This document shows, piece by piece, positions 7,611-15,328 of a DNA stretch of 21,275 nucleotides. The stretch is from NCBI GenBank assembly GCA_023380435.1, contig JAMCRB010000007.1, positions 1 through 21,275 of the forward strand, in the 5' to 3' direction. A model generated the notes under the pieces. That model ran no database searches. It was not told where the DNA came from and saw only the letters and a list, made by a program, of their open reading frames with translations. The position numbers and the translations under genes were made by a program. Position 1 is the first letter of the stretch. Each line of letters begins with the position of its first letter. The DNA is from Candidatus Parvarchaeota archaeon (GTDB lineage Archaea > Nanobdellota > Nanobdellia > Parvarchaeales > Parvarchaeaceae).

Positions 7611-9718
7611 AATCCGGCAAACCAGTAATCGGTGCGCCAGAAGGATGGAGCTTTGCGGAAAAGTATTACATGGGTGCCGGCGTGGCCCCGACAGAGCTAT
7701 ACTCAAAGGATGAGCAGGTAAGGGAAGAGCTCAAATCGCTTGAATATAAGATTTTCAAGGACCGAAACCCGTCAACGTTTTCAAAGATAGTGAATTTCGG
7801 GGCAAATACTATCGGCAGGGTCATAAAATTCAGCATAAAGAAGGAAGACGAGAAAAAGATGAACACTCTTCTTTACCTTCTAGGTTACGATTTTGACGCA
7901 AAGCAGCTTTATGGCTTTTCAGTGTTCACGTTGATTGCAGGTTTTTTACTTGGCTTAGCGCTGGCAATATTCGGATTCGTACTTCCAGGCGTAATACTGA
8001 TATTCTTGGGCATAATCTCCTTTTTTGGAGTGCAGTACCTGCCAAAGCAGCAGATTTCCGTCCGTTTGAGCAAATCTTCCAGCGATTTGGTGACAATGAT
8101 ACTTTATCTTGTTATCTTTATGCGCCAAACCCCAAACCTGGAGGGCGCAGTGCAGTTCGCGTCTGATAATCTGACGAGCTATATAGCATTTGACCTCAAG
8201 AAACTGATATGGGACACTGCAGCCAGAAAGTATACAAACATAAAGGAGGCCCTGGACGACTATTCCCAAAGGTGGGTAAAGGCCAGCCCGGCGTTTACAG
8301 ATGCGCTGTTCCTGGTGGAAAGCTCCGTATCGCAGGAAACGGAGGAAGGCAGGCTGGAGTTACTTGATCAGGCTTCCCAGAGGGTCTTGGACGGGACTTA
8401 TGAGTCTATGACCAAATATGCCGCTTCGCTTAAGGAGCCTCTTAACACTATATATATGTTAGGAATGGTTTTGCCTGTCTTGGGCTTAGTGCTCGCGCCT
8501 ATGCTCATGGCATTTGTAGCAGTTCCGGATTTCGGCCTGCTTCTAGCGCTTATGTATGACGTCGGCTTGCCGCTCCTTGTTTACTTCATGATAAGGAGCA
8601 AGCTTCTTACCAGGCCGAGCGGATTCGGCTCGCCGGATTTAAACGTCGTGCCGGGGCTGCCTCCAGTCGGGTATTTTTTCCTCAAGCACGGCAAGAAAAA
8701 GACGAAGATAAACGCGATAATACCGGCAGTAGCTGTCTTTATACTCTTCATAATACCTGTATTCTTCCTTTACCCGTACATGCTTGTTTTTGGAGCCGAC
8801 CAGATTTACATCTCCATGTTCATAACTGCAGGGTTGGGCTTTGGAGTGTTTGTTTATTTCAAGCTGTCCGTGTTCCAGCTCAAAGACGCCGAACAGGAGC
8901 TTAACAGCATAGAGTCTTCATATGGCTCAGCCCTGTCGCAGATGGGCTCTGTGCTCTCCCAGGGCTATCCTCCGGAATCTACGATAATAAAAGTAAGCGA
9001 AATAATGCACAATACCCCGGTAGCAGAGTTCTTTCAAATCACGGTAAACAACATAAGAAAATTAGGCATGTCAATAAAAGATGCCTTTTTCGATAAAACG
9101 ACGGGTTCTGTCAGGTATTTTCCTTCTCCGATGATAATCGCATCCACAAAGGTTTTCGTCGAATCATCCCAAAAAAGCGTTAGAAACGCAGCAGCAGCCA
9201 CGACTTACATCGCAAAGCACCTTTCTAACTTGAAAAGGATAGAAGGCCAGGTAAAGTCCCTTCTCGAGGAAGTTACGTCCGGAATGAGGGTAGAGGTCGG
9301 TCTTCTTAGCCCGATAATGGCGGGAATAGTGGTCGGGCTGACGACTTTGATAGGGACCGTCCTGACATCGCTTTCAGGCAGCTTATCTACGCTCCAGACT
9401 GGTGTGAGTTCAGGTTCTTCAGCCGGAGGAGTCGCTTCTGTCGTCCCGTTCGCATTCAGCCTTTTCAACTTGAGCGGCGGCGAAATACCGCTGTATACCT
9501 TCCAAATAATAATAGGCATTTACCTTATAACTCTGAGCGCAATAATAGGGTATGCGATATCAATGATTTACCAGCCTGGCGACAGGGTACTAATGCGCGA
9601 GACGATTGCTTCCGTCCTTTCTACTGCGATGATACTTTATGTGATAATAACCTTCATAGTGACGCTGGTCTTCTCATCGGTGGGCGGGCTTGTTCTAAGC
9701 GCAGCGCACGTCGTCTAG
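7589..9718 (+). CDS. Type IV pilus / type II secretion platform protein (GspF/PilC/TadC family, two T2SSF domains)
   Basis: A 709-residue polytopic membrane protein, partner of the upstream ATPase. About nine hydrophobic segments are visible, near 109-130, 131-150, 287-310, 315-335, 375-398, 404-424, 572-594, 636-658 and 671-696. Two cytoplasmic helical regions (~155-285 and ~428-570) correspond to the two T2SSF domains of archaeal PilC/FlaJ-like proteins. The order of hydrophilic and hydrophobic blocks repeats across the halves. The N-terminal ~100 residues are a soluble extension. The ATG at 7589 lies inside the ATPase gene, without a clear Shine-Dalgarno, consistent with translational coupling. 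The stop codon shares the palindrome CTAG with the stop of the convergent pilin-like gene. Confidence 0.88.
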   Translation: MAKGKEVKSGKPVIGAPEGWSFAEKYYMGAGVAPTELYSKDEQVREELKSLEYKIFKDRNPSTFSKIVNFGANTIGRVIKFSIKKEDEKKMNTLLYLLGYDFDAKQLYGFSVFTLIAGFLLGLALAIFGFVLPGVILIFLGIISFFGVQYLPKQQISVRLSKSSSDLVTMILYLVIFMRQTPNLEGAVQFASDNLTSYIAFDLKKLIWDTAARKYTNIKEALDDYSQRWVKASPAFTDALFLVESSVSQETEEGRLELLDQASQRVLDGTYESMTKYAASLKEPLNTIYMLGMVLPVLGLVLAPMLMAFVAVPDFGLLLALMYDVGLPLLVYFMIRSKLLTRPSGFGSPDLNVVPGLPPVGYFFLKHGKKKTKINAIIPAVAVFILFIIPVFFLYPYMLVFGADQIYISMFITAGLGFGVFVYFKLSVFQLKDAEQELNSIESSYGSALSQMGSVLSQGYPPESTIIKVSEIMHNTPVAEFFQITVNNIRKLGMSIKDAFFDKTTGSVRYFPSPMIIASTKVFVESSQKSVRNAAAATTYIAKHLSNLKRIEGQVKSLLEEVTSGMRVEVGLLSPIMAGIVVGLTTLIGTVLTSLSGSLSTLQTGVSSGSSAGGVASVVPFAFSLFNLSGGEIPLYTFQIIIGIYLITLSAIIGYAISMIYQPGDRVLMRETIASVLSTAMILYVIITFIVTLVFSSVGGLVLSAAHVV

Positions 9719-10155
9719 CTCACGGATAAGCTTCCTACAGAGACGTGACTTTCGTTGAATACTCCGTTAAAGCTGGTGTAATTTATGAATATGTGGCCGT
9801 TGAATGGAAGCACGAAACTCCCAGTTTGTCTGCATACTTTGCTCTGGCCGGGCGAAAGCGAAAAACCGGAACACGATGATATTGTATAGTTTGTGTTTCC
9901 CTGCTGCGCTATCAAGCTGTTTACCGTTATACTGCTACCGGAATTGTCTACAACATTTACTGCGATAGAACTCGAGTTTATTTCCACAGCATCTACTGCA
10001 ACATTATGAGTGAAAGTTCCTATCACCGTAGATGGGAGGTTTGATCTTGGAGTGAAGACTCCAAGCGCGAACAGAGTTGCCACCACTGCTACAACCACTG
10101 TGATCACGATTCCCCAAACTATAAGGTACTCGCTTGCTGCCTGAGCTCTATTCAT
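9715..10155 (-). CDS. Type IV pilin-like protein with class III signal peptide
   Basis: A 146-residue protein starting MNRAQAASEYLIVWG. The QxxSEYL motif followed by a ~20-residue hydrophobic helix (about 11-31) is the archaeal class III signal peptide. A FlaK/PibD-type prepilin peptidase would cut before the Gln, after only four residues. The remainder is a Ser/Asn/Val-rich, beta-type extracellular domain with two Cys. I chose the ATG at 10155 rather than one 24 nt upstream because only this start gives a canonical short prepilin leader, and a GGGAG motif lies ~10 nt before it. It begins 8 nt inside the 3' end of the ureohydrolase gene. It converges on the platform gene, so the filament subunit and its motor genes sit tail-to-tail. 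A minor pilin is equally possible. Confidence 0.8.
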   Translation of the reverse strand: MNRAQAASEYLIVWGIVITVVVAVVATLFALGVFTPRSNLPSTVIGTFTHNVAVDAVEINSSSIAVNVVDNSGSSITVNSLIAQQGNTNYTISSCSGFSLSPGQSKVCRQTGSFVLPFNGHIFINYTSFNGVFNESHVSVGSLSVS

Positions 10156-10993
10156 TATTTTTCTCCCTGGCAGCCACAAAATCTATTATTATCTTCGCCG
10201 CCAGAACTTCAGTAGCCCTGCTCTCCGTCCTTCTAGTCTCCATGACGTCCATTCCGACTATATCGAAATTTGAGGCTATGGTTTTAAGGGCATTTACAAA
10301 ATCATTGTAAGTAATCCCGCCTGGCTGCGGTGTCCCGACTCCGGGAGCAATAGACGGGTCGAATACATCCATGTCGACGCTTATATACACCTTTTTATTC
10401 CTGATTTTTTTCATGGCGTTGCTGAAGCCTTTCGATAGCTCTTTCACGGGGACGACCGGTATGCCCATTGATTTTATATCCTGCATGTCGGACCTGCTGA
10501 AACTCCTCAAGCCTACGATTGCAGTCTTTTTCGAGGAGGATATCAGGCGCGTGGTACTTGCATGAGTCAGCTCCACTCCGGATATCGATTTTTTGAAGTC
10601 TCCGTGTGCATCGAAAATAACAAAAGATACGTCGTCTCCAAAAGCCAGCGAGCTCGCATAGCTTCCAAGGTGTTCTCCCCCTATCATTATCGGTATTTTG
10701 CCGTCGTTTACTACGTCAGATACTGTCTGCTTTATAGCCTCTATCGCCTTTTTAGCGTCTAAAGGCAGCTGAAGCTGATTAATCGTGAATATCAGGTCTT
10801 TTACATCAAAATCGAACTCATAGTCGTAGTTCTCTAACGATCTTGATGCCTCTATGATGCTTGCAGGCCCAAATTTGGTCCCATTTACATACGTAGTCGT
10901 TATGTCCAGAGGGACTGGTATAATCACGTATTTCGCTTTTTTGTATTCGACTTCCTCTTCGAGAAAAGAATCGCTTCCTTCATGAAAAAACAT
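10148..10993 (-). CDS. speB: Ureohydrolase family enzyme (agmatinase/arginase-like)
   Basis: A 281-residue cytoplasmic ureohydrolase, probably agmatinase (agmatine to putrescine plus urea), as most archaeal members are. All manganese ligands are present: H108 in GGEHLGS, D128, H130 and D132 in FDAHGD, and D207 and D209 in SVDMDVFDPS. The TPQPGG loop (221-226) and the MDVMETRR segment (248-255) near the C-terminus match the family. The common FDAHTD sequence is FDAHGD here, and the substrate-side loop after D132 (KKSISGVELTHAS) differs from the usual motif, so the substrate is open; guanidino compounds other than agmatine are possible. The gene has a leader of roughly 80 nt with a hairpin and is followed by the overlapping pilin-like gene, so the pair is likely co-transcribed. 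Confidence 0.82.
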   Translation of the reverse strand: MFFHEGSDSFLEEEVEYKKAKYVIIPVPLDITTTYVNGTKFGPASIIEASRSLENYDYEFDFDVKDLIFTINQLQLPLDAKKAIEAIKQTVSDVVNDGKIPIMIGGEHLGSYASSLAFGDDVSFVIFDAHGDFKKSISGVELTHASTTRLISSSKKTAIVGLRSFSRSDMQDIKSMGIPVVPVKELSKGFSNAMKKIRNKKVYISVDMDVFDPSIAPGVGTPQPGGITYNDFVNALKTIASNFDIVGMDVMETRRTESRATEVLAAKIIIDFVAAREKNNE

Positions 10994-11029
10994 ACTGCAC
11001 CCTGCATATCTTTCAGATCTGGACTTTCT

Positions 11030-11054
11030 ACTCTGCCTGTAAAAGCTGCAGAGT
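11030..11054 (-). promoter_or_regulatory. Hairpin in the 5' leader of the ureohydrolase mRNA
   Basis: On the minus strand ACTCTGC, an 11-nt loop, then GCAGAGT form a perfect 7-bp stem. It lies between the TATA-like box at 11099-11107 and the start codon at 10993. The other lead genes here look leaderless, so a structured leader is unusual and may be regulatory. Confidence 0.35.
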
Positions 11055-11098
11055 GTTAAGTTTCAATCCGTTAGCATAGTGTTGATTTGCTCCCGCTT

Positions 11099-11107
11099 TA
11101 TTTATAG
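11099..11107 (-). promoter_or_regulatory. TATA-like box of the ureohydrolase gene
   Basis: CTATAAATA on the minus strand. Transcription about 25 nt downstream would give a leader of roughly 80 nt before the ATG at 10993. Confidence 0.45.
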
Positions 11108-11227
11108 TTTTCCTGGCTCAGTCTGCCACAAAATATCAGCTGCAAAGATGCATCGCGTCTTGTGATAAAATCGGGCCAGATTCAAACAGCTATCCCCCGT
11201 TTCTGGTTCAAGGACGGCATGAGCAAA

Positions 11228-11237
11228 GCTTAAAAAC
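11228..11237 (+). promoter_or_regulatory. TATA-like box of the uL1-uL10-L12 operon
   Basis: GCTTAAAAAC ends 24 nt before the uL1 ATG at 11262. No Shine-Dalgarno precedes the ATG, so a leaderless transcript is likely. Confidence 0.45.
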
Positions 11238-11261
11238 CGCCAATTTCTTTATAATTCAATT

Positions 11262-11906
11262 ATGGAGCCAGAAAGATTTATGCAGGCCGTCAAAAAAGCG
11301 AAGGAAGAGGCAGCTTCTTCAAAGAAGAAGTTCGTGCAGTCGCTCGATTTCATAGCAATACTAAAGCCTAGAAAGACAAAGAACGACGTGCCTATAGACA
11401 CCATCACTTACCTTCCAAACAGGGCTTCTGAGACCAAAACATGCGCTTTTGTGGACAAGGACATAATTACGCAGGTAGGTAATTCATTTTCTAAGGTCGT
11501 ACTGAAGGATGACTTCGCAAAATACGACAAGAAAGCCGTAAAGAAGCTGAGCAAGGAATACGACTATTTCTTTGCAGAAGCGTCAATAATGCCCCAAGTA
11601 GCAGCAAAGTTCGGAAAGCAGCTGACAGCACTTAACAAGATGCCGAACCCGAAGTCTGGCACAATAATAGCCCCGGGAGCCGATTTTTCGGCTAGCGCAA
11701 AGAAGATAAGCTCTGCAGTAAGGATAAACACCAAAAAGAACAACGCAGTATTAATAAAAGTCGGGGACGAAAAAACTGAAGACCAGAAAATAGTCGATAA
11801 CATGACTTCGCTGTATTCTTTTCTTAAATCATCCCTTGGAAACGGGGAAAATGACATAAAAAGAATGTACATTAAACCGACGATGGGAAAGAAGGTGCAG
11901 GTATGA
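11262..11906 (+). CDS. rpl1: Large ribosomal subunit protein uL1
   Basis: A 214-residue uL1, which builds the L1 stalk on 23S rRNA near the tRNA exit site. Features include the N-terminal helix, the KFVQSLDFI strand, an archaeal-type AEASIMPQVAAKFGKQL segment (residues ~105-121) and the KMPNPKSG rRNA-binding loop. The C-terminus ends in a IKPTMGKKV strand. The length fits archaeal uL1. It leads the stalk operon and overlaps the uL10 gene by 4 nt (ATGA). In many archaea uL11 precedes uL1; here the upstream neighbour is a divergent ureohydrolase, so uL11 must be elsewhere. Some archaeal uL1 proteins repress their own mRNA, but I see no clear mimic site here. Confidence 0.93.
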   Translation: MEPERFMQAVKKAKEEAASSKKKFVQSLDFIAILKPRKTKNDVPIDTITYLPNRASETKTCAFVDKDIITQVGNSFSKVVLKDDFAKYDKKAVKKLSKEYDYFFAEASIMPQVAAKFGKQLTALNKMPNPKSGTIIAPGADFSASAKKISSAVRINTKKNNAVLIKVGDEKTEDQKIVDNMTSLYSFLKSSLGNGENDIKRMYIKPTMGKKVQV

Positions 11907-12748
11907 AGAAATCAAAAGGTTCTGCTGCAAAGGCTAAACAAGTCCAGGAGCTGTCCGTTGACTTGAAAAAGTACAAGACAGTGGCAGTAGTCGAGCTTTC
12001 TGGTTTTCCTTCAAGAAATTTTGAGGAGATCAGGAAGGCATTCCGCGGCAATGCGGATTTCATCTACAAGAATAAGGTCGTCATTCTCCGCGCACTGGAG
12101 AAAATAGACCAGAAGCTCGTGGAAAAAGCCTCCAATGTAAAGATACCTGTTCTTCTGCTTTCGGACATGTCCCCATTCGAGCTGGCAAAAGTAGCAATCC
12201 AGAATACGGCCTATGCCAAGATAAAGCCAGGCGAGACCGCGAGCGAGGACATAATACTGCCGAGCGGCCCGACACCATTCCCACCAGGCCCGATGCTTTC
12301 CCAATTCTCCTCGATAGGCGTAAAGACAAAAAACGAGGGCGGCAAAATATCGATAGTTTCAGACGTGACTGTCGTTAAGAAGGGACACTCTGTAAACGAA
12401 AAAGTAGCTTCTATACTATCCAGTATGGACATAAAGCCGAAAGAGCTGGTTTTGTCTATAGAGAACGCGCTGAACAGCGGGATAGTTTTTGAAAGAAGCA
12501 TTCTTTATAAGTCAATCGATGACTACACAAATGCAATCAAAACTTTCTTCAGATCAGCCTTATCGCTGTCCATGGGTGCAGGAATTGTGAACAAATACAC
12601 CATAAAACCGATAATTACAAAGCTTTATATAGGAGTAAGATTTTTATCTGTAGATAGGAATATAGTGTCAAAGTCGACCATAAAAGACATACTGGTCAAG
12701 GCGTCGGTCGGCGCCAATTCATTGGCCGGTAAAATAGGAGGAGAATGA
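11903..12748 (+). CDS. rplP0: Large ribosomal subunit protein uL10 (P0), lacking the usual acidic C-terminal tail
   Basis: A 281-residue uL10, the base of the ribosomal stalk. The N-terminal domain (~1-110) binds 23S rRNA. A P0 insertion domain follows, with PSGPTPFPPGP (~115-125) and the GGKISIVSDV segment. The C-terminal spine (~205-281) carries helices that dock L12 dimers (segments around FRSALSLSMGAGI and STIKDILVKASVGAN). Archaeal P0 normally ends with a long Glu/Lys-rich linker and a GLGALFG-like tail shared with L12; this one stops at LAGKIGGE. A Shine-Dalgarno-like GAAGGTG lies just upstream in the uL1 gene, and the 4-nt overlap implies coupling. L12 follows with a 3-nt gap. Confidence 0.92.
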   Translation: MKKSKGSAAKAKQVQELSVDLKKYKTVAVVELSGFPSRNFEEIRKAFRGNADFIYKNKVVILRALEKIDQKLVEKASNVKIPVLLLSDMSPFELAKVAIQNTAYAKIKPGETASEDIILPSGPTPFPPGPMLSQFSSIGVKTKNEGGKISIVSDVTVVKKGHSVNEKVASILSSMDIKPKELVLSIENALNSGIVFERSILYKSIDDYTNAIKTFFRSALSLSMGAGIVNKYTIKPIITKLYIGVRFLSVDRNIVSKSTIKDILVKASVGANSLAGKIGGE

Positions 12749-12751
12749 AAT

Positions 12752-13048
12752 ATGGAGTACGTATACGCGGCAATGTTATTGCACAGTTTTGGTAAAGATG
12801 TCACAGAAGAGTCTATGAAGAAACTAGTCTCGGCTGCAGGAGTAGAGCCGGACGAGGCCCAAATAAAAGCGGTAGTTTCATCGCTAAAGGGTGTCGACAT
12901 AGACAAAGTGATAAGTGAAGCGCAGGTGGTAGCCAGCGCACCACAGGCAGCGCCGGCGCAGCAGGCACCAGAGCACAAGAAAGAGGAGCACAAAGAGGAG
13001 CCTAAGCCGGAAGAAGCAGCAGCGGGATTGAGCAGCCTTTTCGGTTAA
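12752..13048 (+). CDS. rpl12: Ribosomal stalk protein L12 (P1/P2-type)
   Basis: A 98-residue archaeal L12. The N-terminal helical dimerisation domain (1-~60) begins MEYVYAAMLLHSFG. An Ala/Pro/Gln-rich hinge (~62-77) leads to a Glu/Lys-rich stretch and the conserved tail AAAGLSSLFG that recruits translation GTPases. GGAGGAG about 7 nt before the ATG is one of the strongest Shine-Dalgarno motifs in the window, fitting the high L12 stoichiometry per ribosome. It is third in the uL1-uL10-L12 unit. Because uL10 here lacks its own tail, all factor recruitment by the stalk would rest on this protein. Confidence 0.95.
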   Translation: MEYVYAAMLLHSFGKDVTEESMKKLVSAAGVEPDEAQIKAVVSSLKGVDIDKVISEAQVVASAPQAAPAQQAPEHKKEEHKEEPKPEEAAAGLSSLFG

Positions 13049-13067
13049 AGACCTTCCTTTCAAAGGT

Positions 13068-13850
13068 ATGGTTGTACTTGTAACGAACGACGACGGGTAC
13101 CAGTCTCCCGGAATTTACATACTGTATAAAGCCGCAAAAAAGGTTTTTGGAGACGATGTAGTGGCAGTAGCTCCCCTCCAGGTCCAGAGCTCAAGCGGGA
13201 TGAGCTTTACTTTTCATAAGCCGCTAAGAGTGGAAAAAATAAACCACAAGAGTATGCCGGTTTTTTCGGTCTCAGGCACTCCTTCCGATTGCGTGTTCAT
13301 GGGCGTATACCATCTTTTCAGGAAAAAGGTTAATCTTGTTTTGTCAGGAATAAACATAGGTATGAACGCCGGACTTGAGACTGTATATTCTTCAGGTACA
13401 ATATCTGCGTCGATTTTCGGGGCAATATCCGGCATACCTAGCGTGGCTTTCTCGAAGAACATAGCTGAAGACGAAGATGAAAGCGGTATTGAGCGGGATA
13501 TGAACTCGGTATATAATTCCGTAGTCTCCATACTATCAAAGATTAAAAAAAGCGGTTTCCCGAAACAAGTCGAGCTTTTGAATATAAATTTTCCGTATAA
13601 AGTCGATTCTAAAACAAAAATCAGGGTCGTGAAGACAGATCACATGGTATTCGACGACTTGGTGGTCAAAAAGTCCGACCCGCGCGGCAAGGATTATTAC
13701 TGGCTTTATGGTAACATGCGGAAGGACCTGGACCCAAGCGCTGACATATACAATCTGTTCAAAGGCTACATAACCATAACCCCGATAAAATTATCGGCAA
13801 TCGAGGAGGAAAGCCTGCTTTCAGTGAAGAAGCTTTTTGATACAAAATGA
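13068..13850 (+). CDS. surE: SurE family 5'/3'-nucleotidase
   Basis: A 260-residue metal-dependent nucleoside monophosphate phosphatase of the SurE family. The signature NDDG (N7, D8, D9) is at the N-terminus. S41 in QVQSSSG and N96 in SGINIG complete the metal site, and SGTPSDC (69-75) is the conserved binding loop. The C-terminal portion (NFPY, then ITPIKLSA near 245-252) matches the family. It begins 19 nt after L12 on the same strand; GGTTAAAG near 13044 could be a TATA-like element, so it may have its own promoter or be read from the ribosomal operon. It overlaps the next gene by 4 nt (ATGA). Confidence 0.92.
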   Translation: MVVLVTNDDGYQSPGIYILYKAAKKVFGDDVVAVAPLQVQSSSGMSFTFHKPLRVEKINHKSMPVFSVSGTPSDCVFMGVYHLFRKKVNLVLSGINIGMNAGLETVYSSGTISASIFGAISGIPSVAFSKNIAEDEDESGIERDMNSVYNSVVSILSKIKKSGFPKQVELLNINFPYKVDSKTKIRVVKTDHMVFDDLVVKKSDPRGKDYYWLYGNMRKDLDPSADIYNLFKGYITITPIKLSAIEEESLLSVKKLFDTK

Positions 13851-14989
13851 AAATAAATAATCTAATTTATATAATAATCATAGCAGCTTTTGCAATCGCC
13901 GCATACCACTTCCTTCCGAGCGTTTCTTCAGCAGGTACGTCTAACATAAACGTGAATTCCTCCTTCGTTTCTATATCCTACCCGGGATGCACTTCGTGCT
14001 CCGGCAATGTAACCTCCCTGATTTACTCGCTTCTTACAAAAAGTGGCTACAGCATACCAAAAAGTAACGTAGATTTCAACACAAGCACCGGCAACAATAT
14101 AATATCAGACTACCTGGTGGCTGACCTTCCATCTGCAGTGATACCTGCGACGAATTCATCTAGCAATATACTAAGCGCACTGGTTTACCTCAATATATTC
14201 AATTCTTACAGCAATCACTTCGTGCTTAACACTCCTTTCTTGGCGGGTTTGACAAGGAATGTTACCTACCTAAATCTTCTGCAGAATGGGACGGTTTCCA
14301 CGGCCTACGACGTTTACAATGCATCTGCCCTTTTCAACGTTTCCGACTCGGCAATACGCAATTATACAAACCCATCGGAATTTCTTTTCACATACAATTC
14401 AGAACCAATAACCGTCCAGAAAAAGACCGGAGTAGTCTTCATATACAGTAACTCGATATTCAGCGCAGCTCAGGACCTTGTATTATACACGGCTCTCAAG
14501 AATTTTGGCAACTTTTCTACCCAGGTTATCGACAATTCCAGCAGCGTACCGATAACCGCGTCAGAGACCGTCGGCGGAATCCAGTACTACGGCCTGGACA
14601 GCATGCAGTACAATAGCAGCGGGTTCAGCCTTGAAGCTTACAATCTCACAAACGCAGTGTCCAACAAAGTCGCTGAGAACCTTCTTTTTGAATATGACCA
14701 GAACTCTGCGCAGGCGACATTCGGACAGCTCGGCAACTTCATGCCTCTGCTTGACATAGGCGGAAAGTACTTGGAGGTTTCATCGCTTCTTAATCCTTTG
14801 CTGTTCAATAATATGAGCATCGGCGAGATTGCGAATAAACTAGACTCAAACCCAGTCTTTAGGGACATGTTTGAACAAAGCGTTTATTTTGTGGAAGCCG
14901 CTCTTTGCTCTTCCACCACCGTATCATACACTGTATGCAGCACGCCGCAGGTTGAAAATGCCTATAGAATCATGGAAAAACAAATTTAA
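13847..14989 (+). CDS. Membrane-anchored extracytoplasmic thiol protein, thioredoxin-like / DUF929-like
   Basis: A 380-residue protein with an uncleaved signal anchor (hydrophobic ~6-24). A CxxC motif (C48, C51) in SYPGCTSCSG follows, like the start of a thioredoxin-fold domain. The second half (about 175-378) resembles DUF929, an archaeal thioredoxin-related family described mainly from acidophiles. It has a FTYNSEP entry, a GVVFIYSNSIFSAAQ strand-helix where the redox Cys would be expected but are missing, a MPLLDIGGKY strand, and a C-terminal Cys pair (C354, C364) in an AALC...VC segment. Many N-x-S/T sites suggest surface glycosylation. Its role is likely disulfide handling outside the cell, but this is inference. 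It overlaps surE by 4 nt and shares the palindrome TTAA with the stop of the convergent tpiA remnant. Confidence 0.6.
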   Translation: MKINNLIYIIIIAAFAIAAYHFLPSVSSAGTSNINVNSSFVSISYPGCTSCSGNVTSLIYSLLTKSGYSIPKSNVDFNTSTGNNIISDYLVADLPSAVIPATNSSSNILSALVYLNIFNSYSNHFVLNTPFLAGLTRNVTYLNLLQNGTVSTAYDVYNASALFNVSDSAIRNYTNPSEFLFTYNSEPITVQKKTGVVFIYSNSIFSAAQDLVLYTALKNFGNFSTQVIDNSSSVPITASETVGGIQYYGLDSMQYNSSGFSLEAYNLTNAVSNKVAENLLFEYDQNSAQATFGQLGNFMPLLDIGGKYLEVSSLLNPLLFNNMSIGEIANKLDSNPVFRDMFEQSVYFVEAALCSSTTVSYTVCSTPQVENAYRIMEKQI

Positions 14990-15328
14990 TGTTTTTTCTC
15001 CGCAAGCGGCGCAGCCAGGCCCTCTATTTCGGATTCAAAATCCTTAGATTTCATGACGCCTGAAGCAACAAGTATCCCTTCCGCTCCAAGTTCTACGCTT
15101 TTTTTCACGTCCTCGGGCGTTTTTATCCCGGCGCCTATCAGCGGCAGCGATGCGGATCCGCTTTTGACGATATCGCAGAACTCCTTTACTATCTCGGGCT
15201 TCGAGCTTGATACGGAAATGTCGCCGCCTATCAGTTCAGGAGGTTCGTATGCTATGGCGGTCGGCTGCATTTTAAGAACGTGTCTGGCCTCTTCCGTATT
15301 TTGCACGCAAACGTAGGTTTTAAGCCCG
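14986..15328 (-). pseudogene. 3' fragment of triosephosphate isomerase left by tandem duplication
   Basis: The minus strand encodes a second copy of the last ~105 residues of TPI, open from a GTG at 15306 to the stop at 14986. It keeps the family's C-terminal half (AYEPPELIGG, GAGIKTPEDV, GILVASG) and ends LAAPLAEKKH, which looks like the original C-terminus. It lacks the N-terminal half including the catalytic N-K and His segments, so it cannot be an active TIM barrel alone. It differs from the upstream copy at seven bases, three of them changing residues (Lys/Glu, Lys/Gln and Glu/Gly). Translation as a separate fragment from the internal GTG is possible but has no clear ribosome binding site. 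Confidence 0.85.
15000..15328. repeat. Tandem duplication, copy A (326-bp period)
   Basis: Copy A matches 15326-15654 with seven substitutions and no indels. The trinucleotide CCG occurs at both outer ends and at the junction (15000, 15326, 15652), so the duplication joined at a 3-bp microhomology. Confidence 0.95.

Larger units (their letters stand above)
10994..11261. other. Divergent intergenic region between ureohydrolase and uL1 genes
   Basis: This 268-bp stretch is the longest gap in the window. It holds a minus-strand TATA-like box (11099-11107), a hairpin in the ureohydrolase leader (11030-11054) and a plus-strand TATA-like element (about 11228-11237) for uL1. I found no tRNA, no clear C/D-box RNA and no convincing small ORF in it; 11110-11225 is unexplained. 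Confidence 0.6.

Noticed and set aside
11150..11225. Possible tRNA because of GGTTCAAG-like T-loop sequence
   Set aside because: No complementary TpsiC, anticodon or acceptor stems could be formed around it on either strand.
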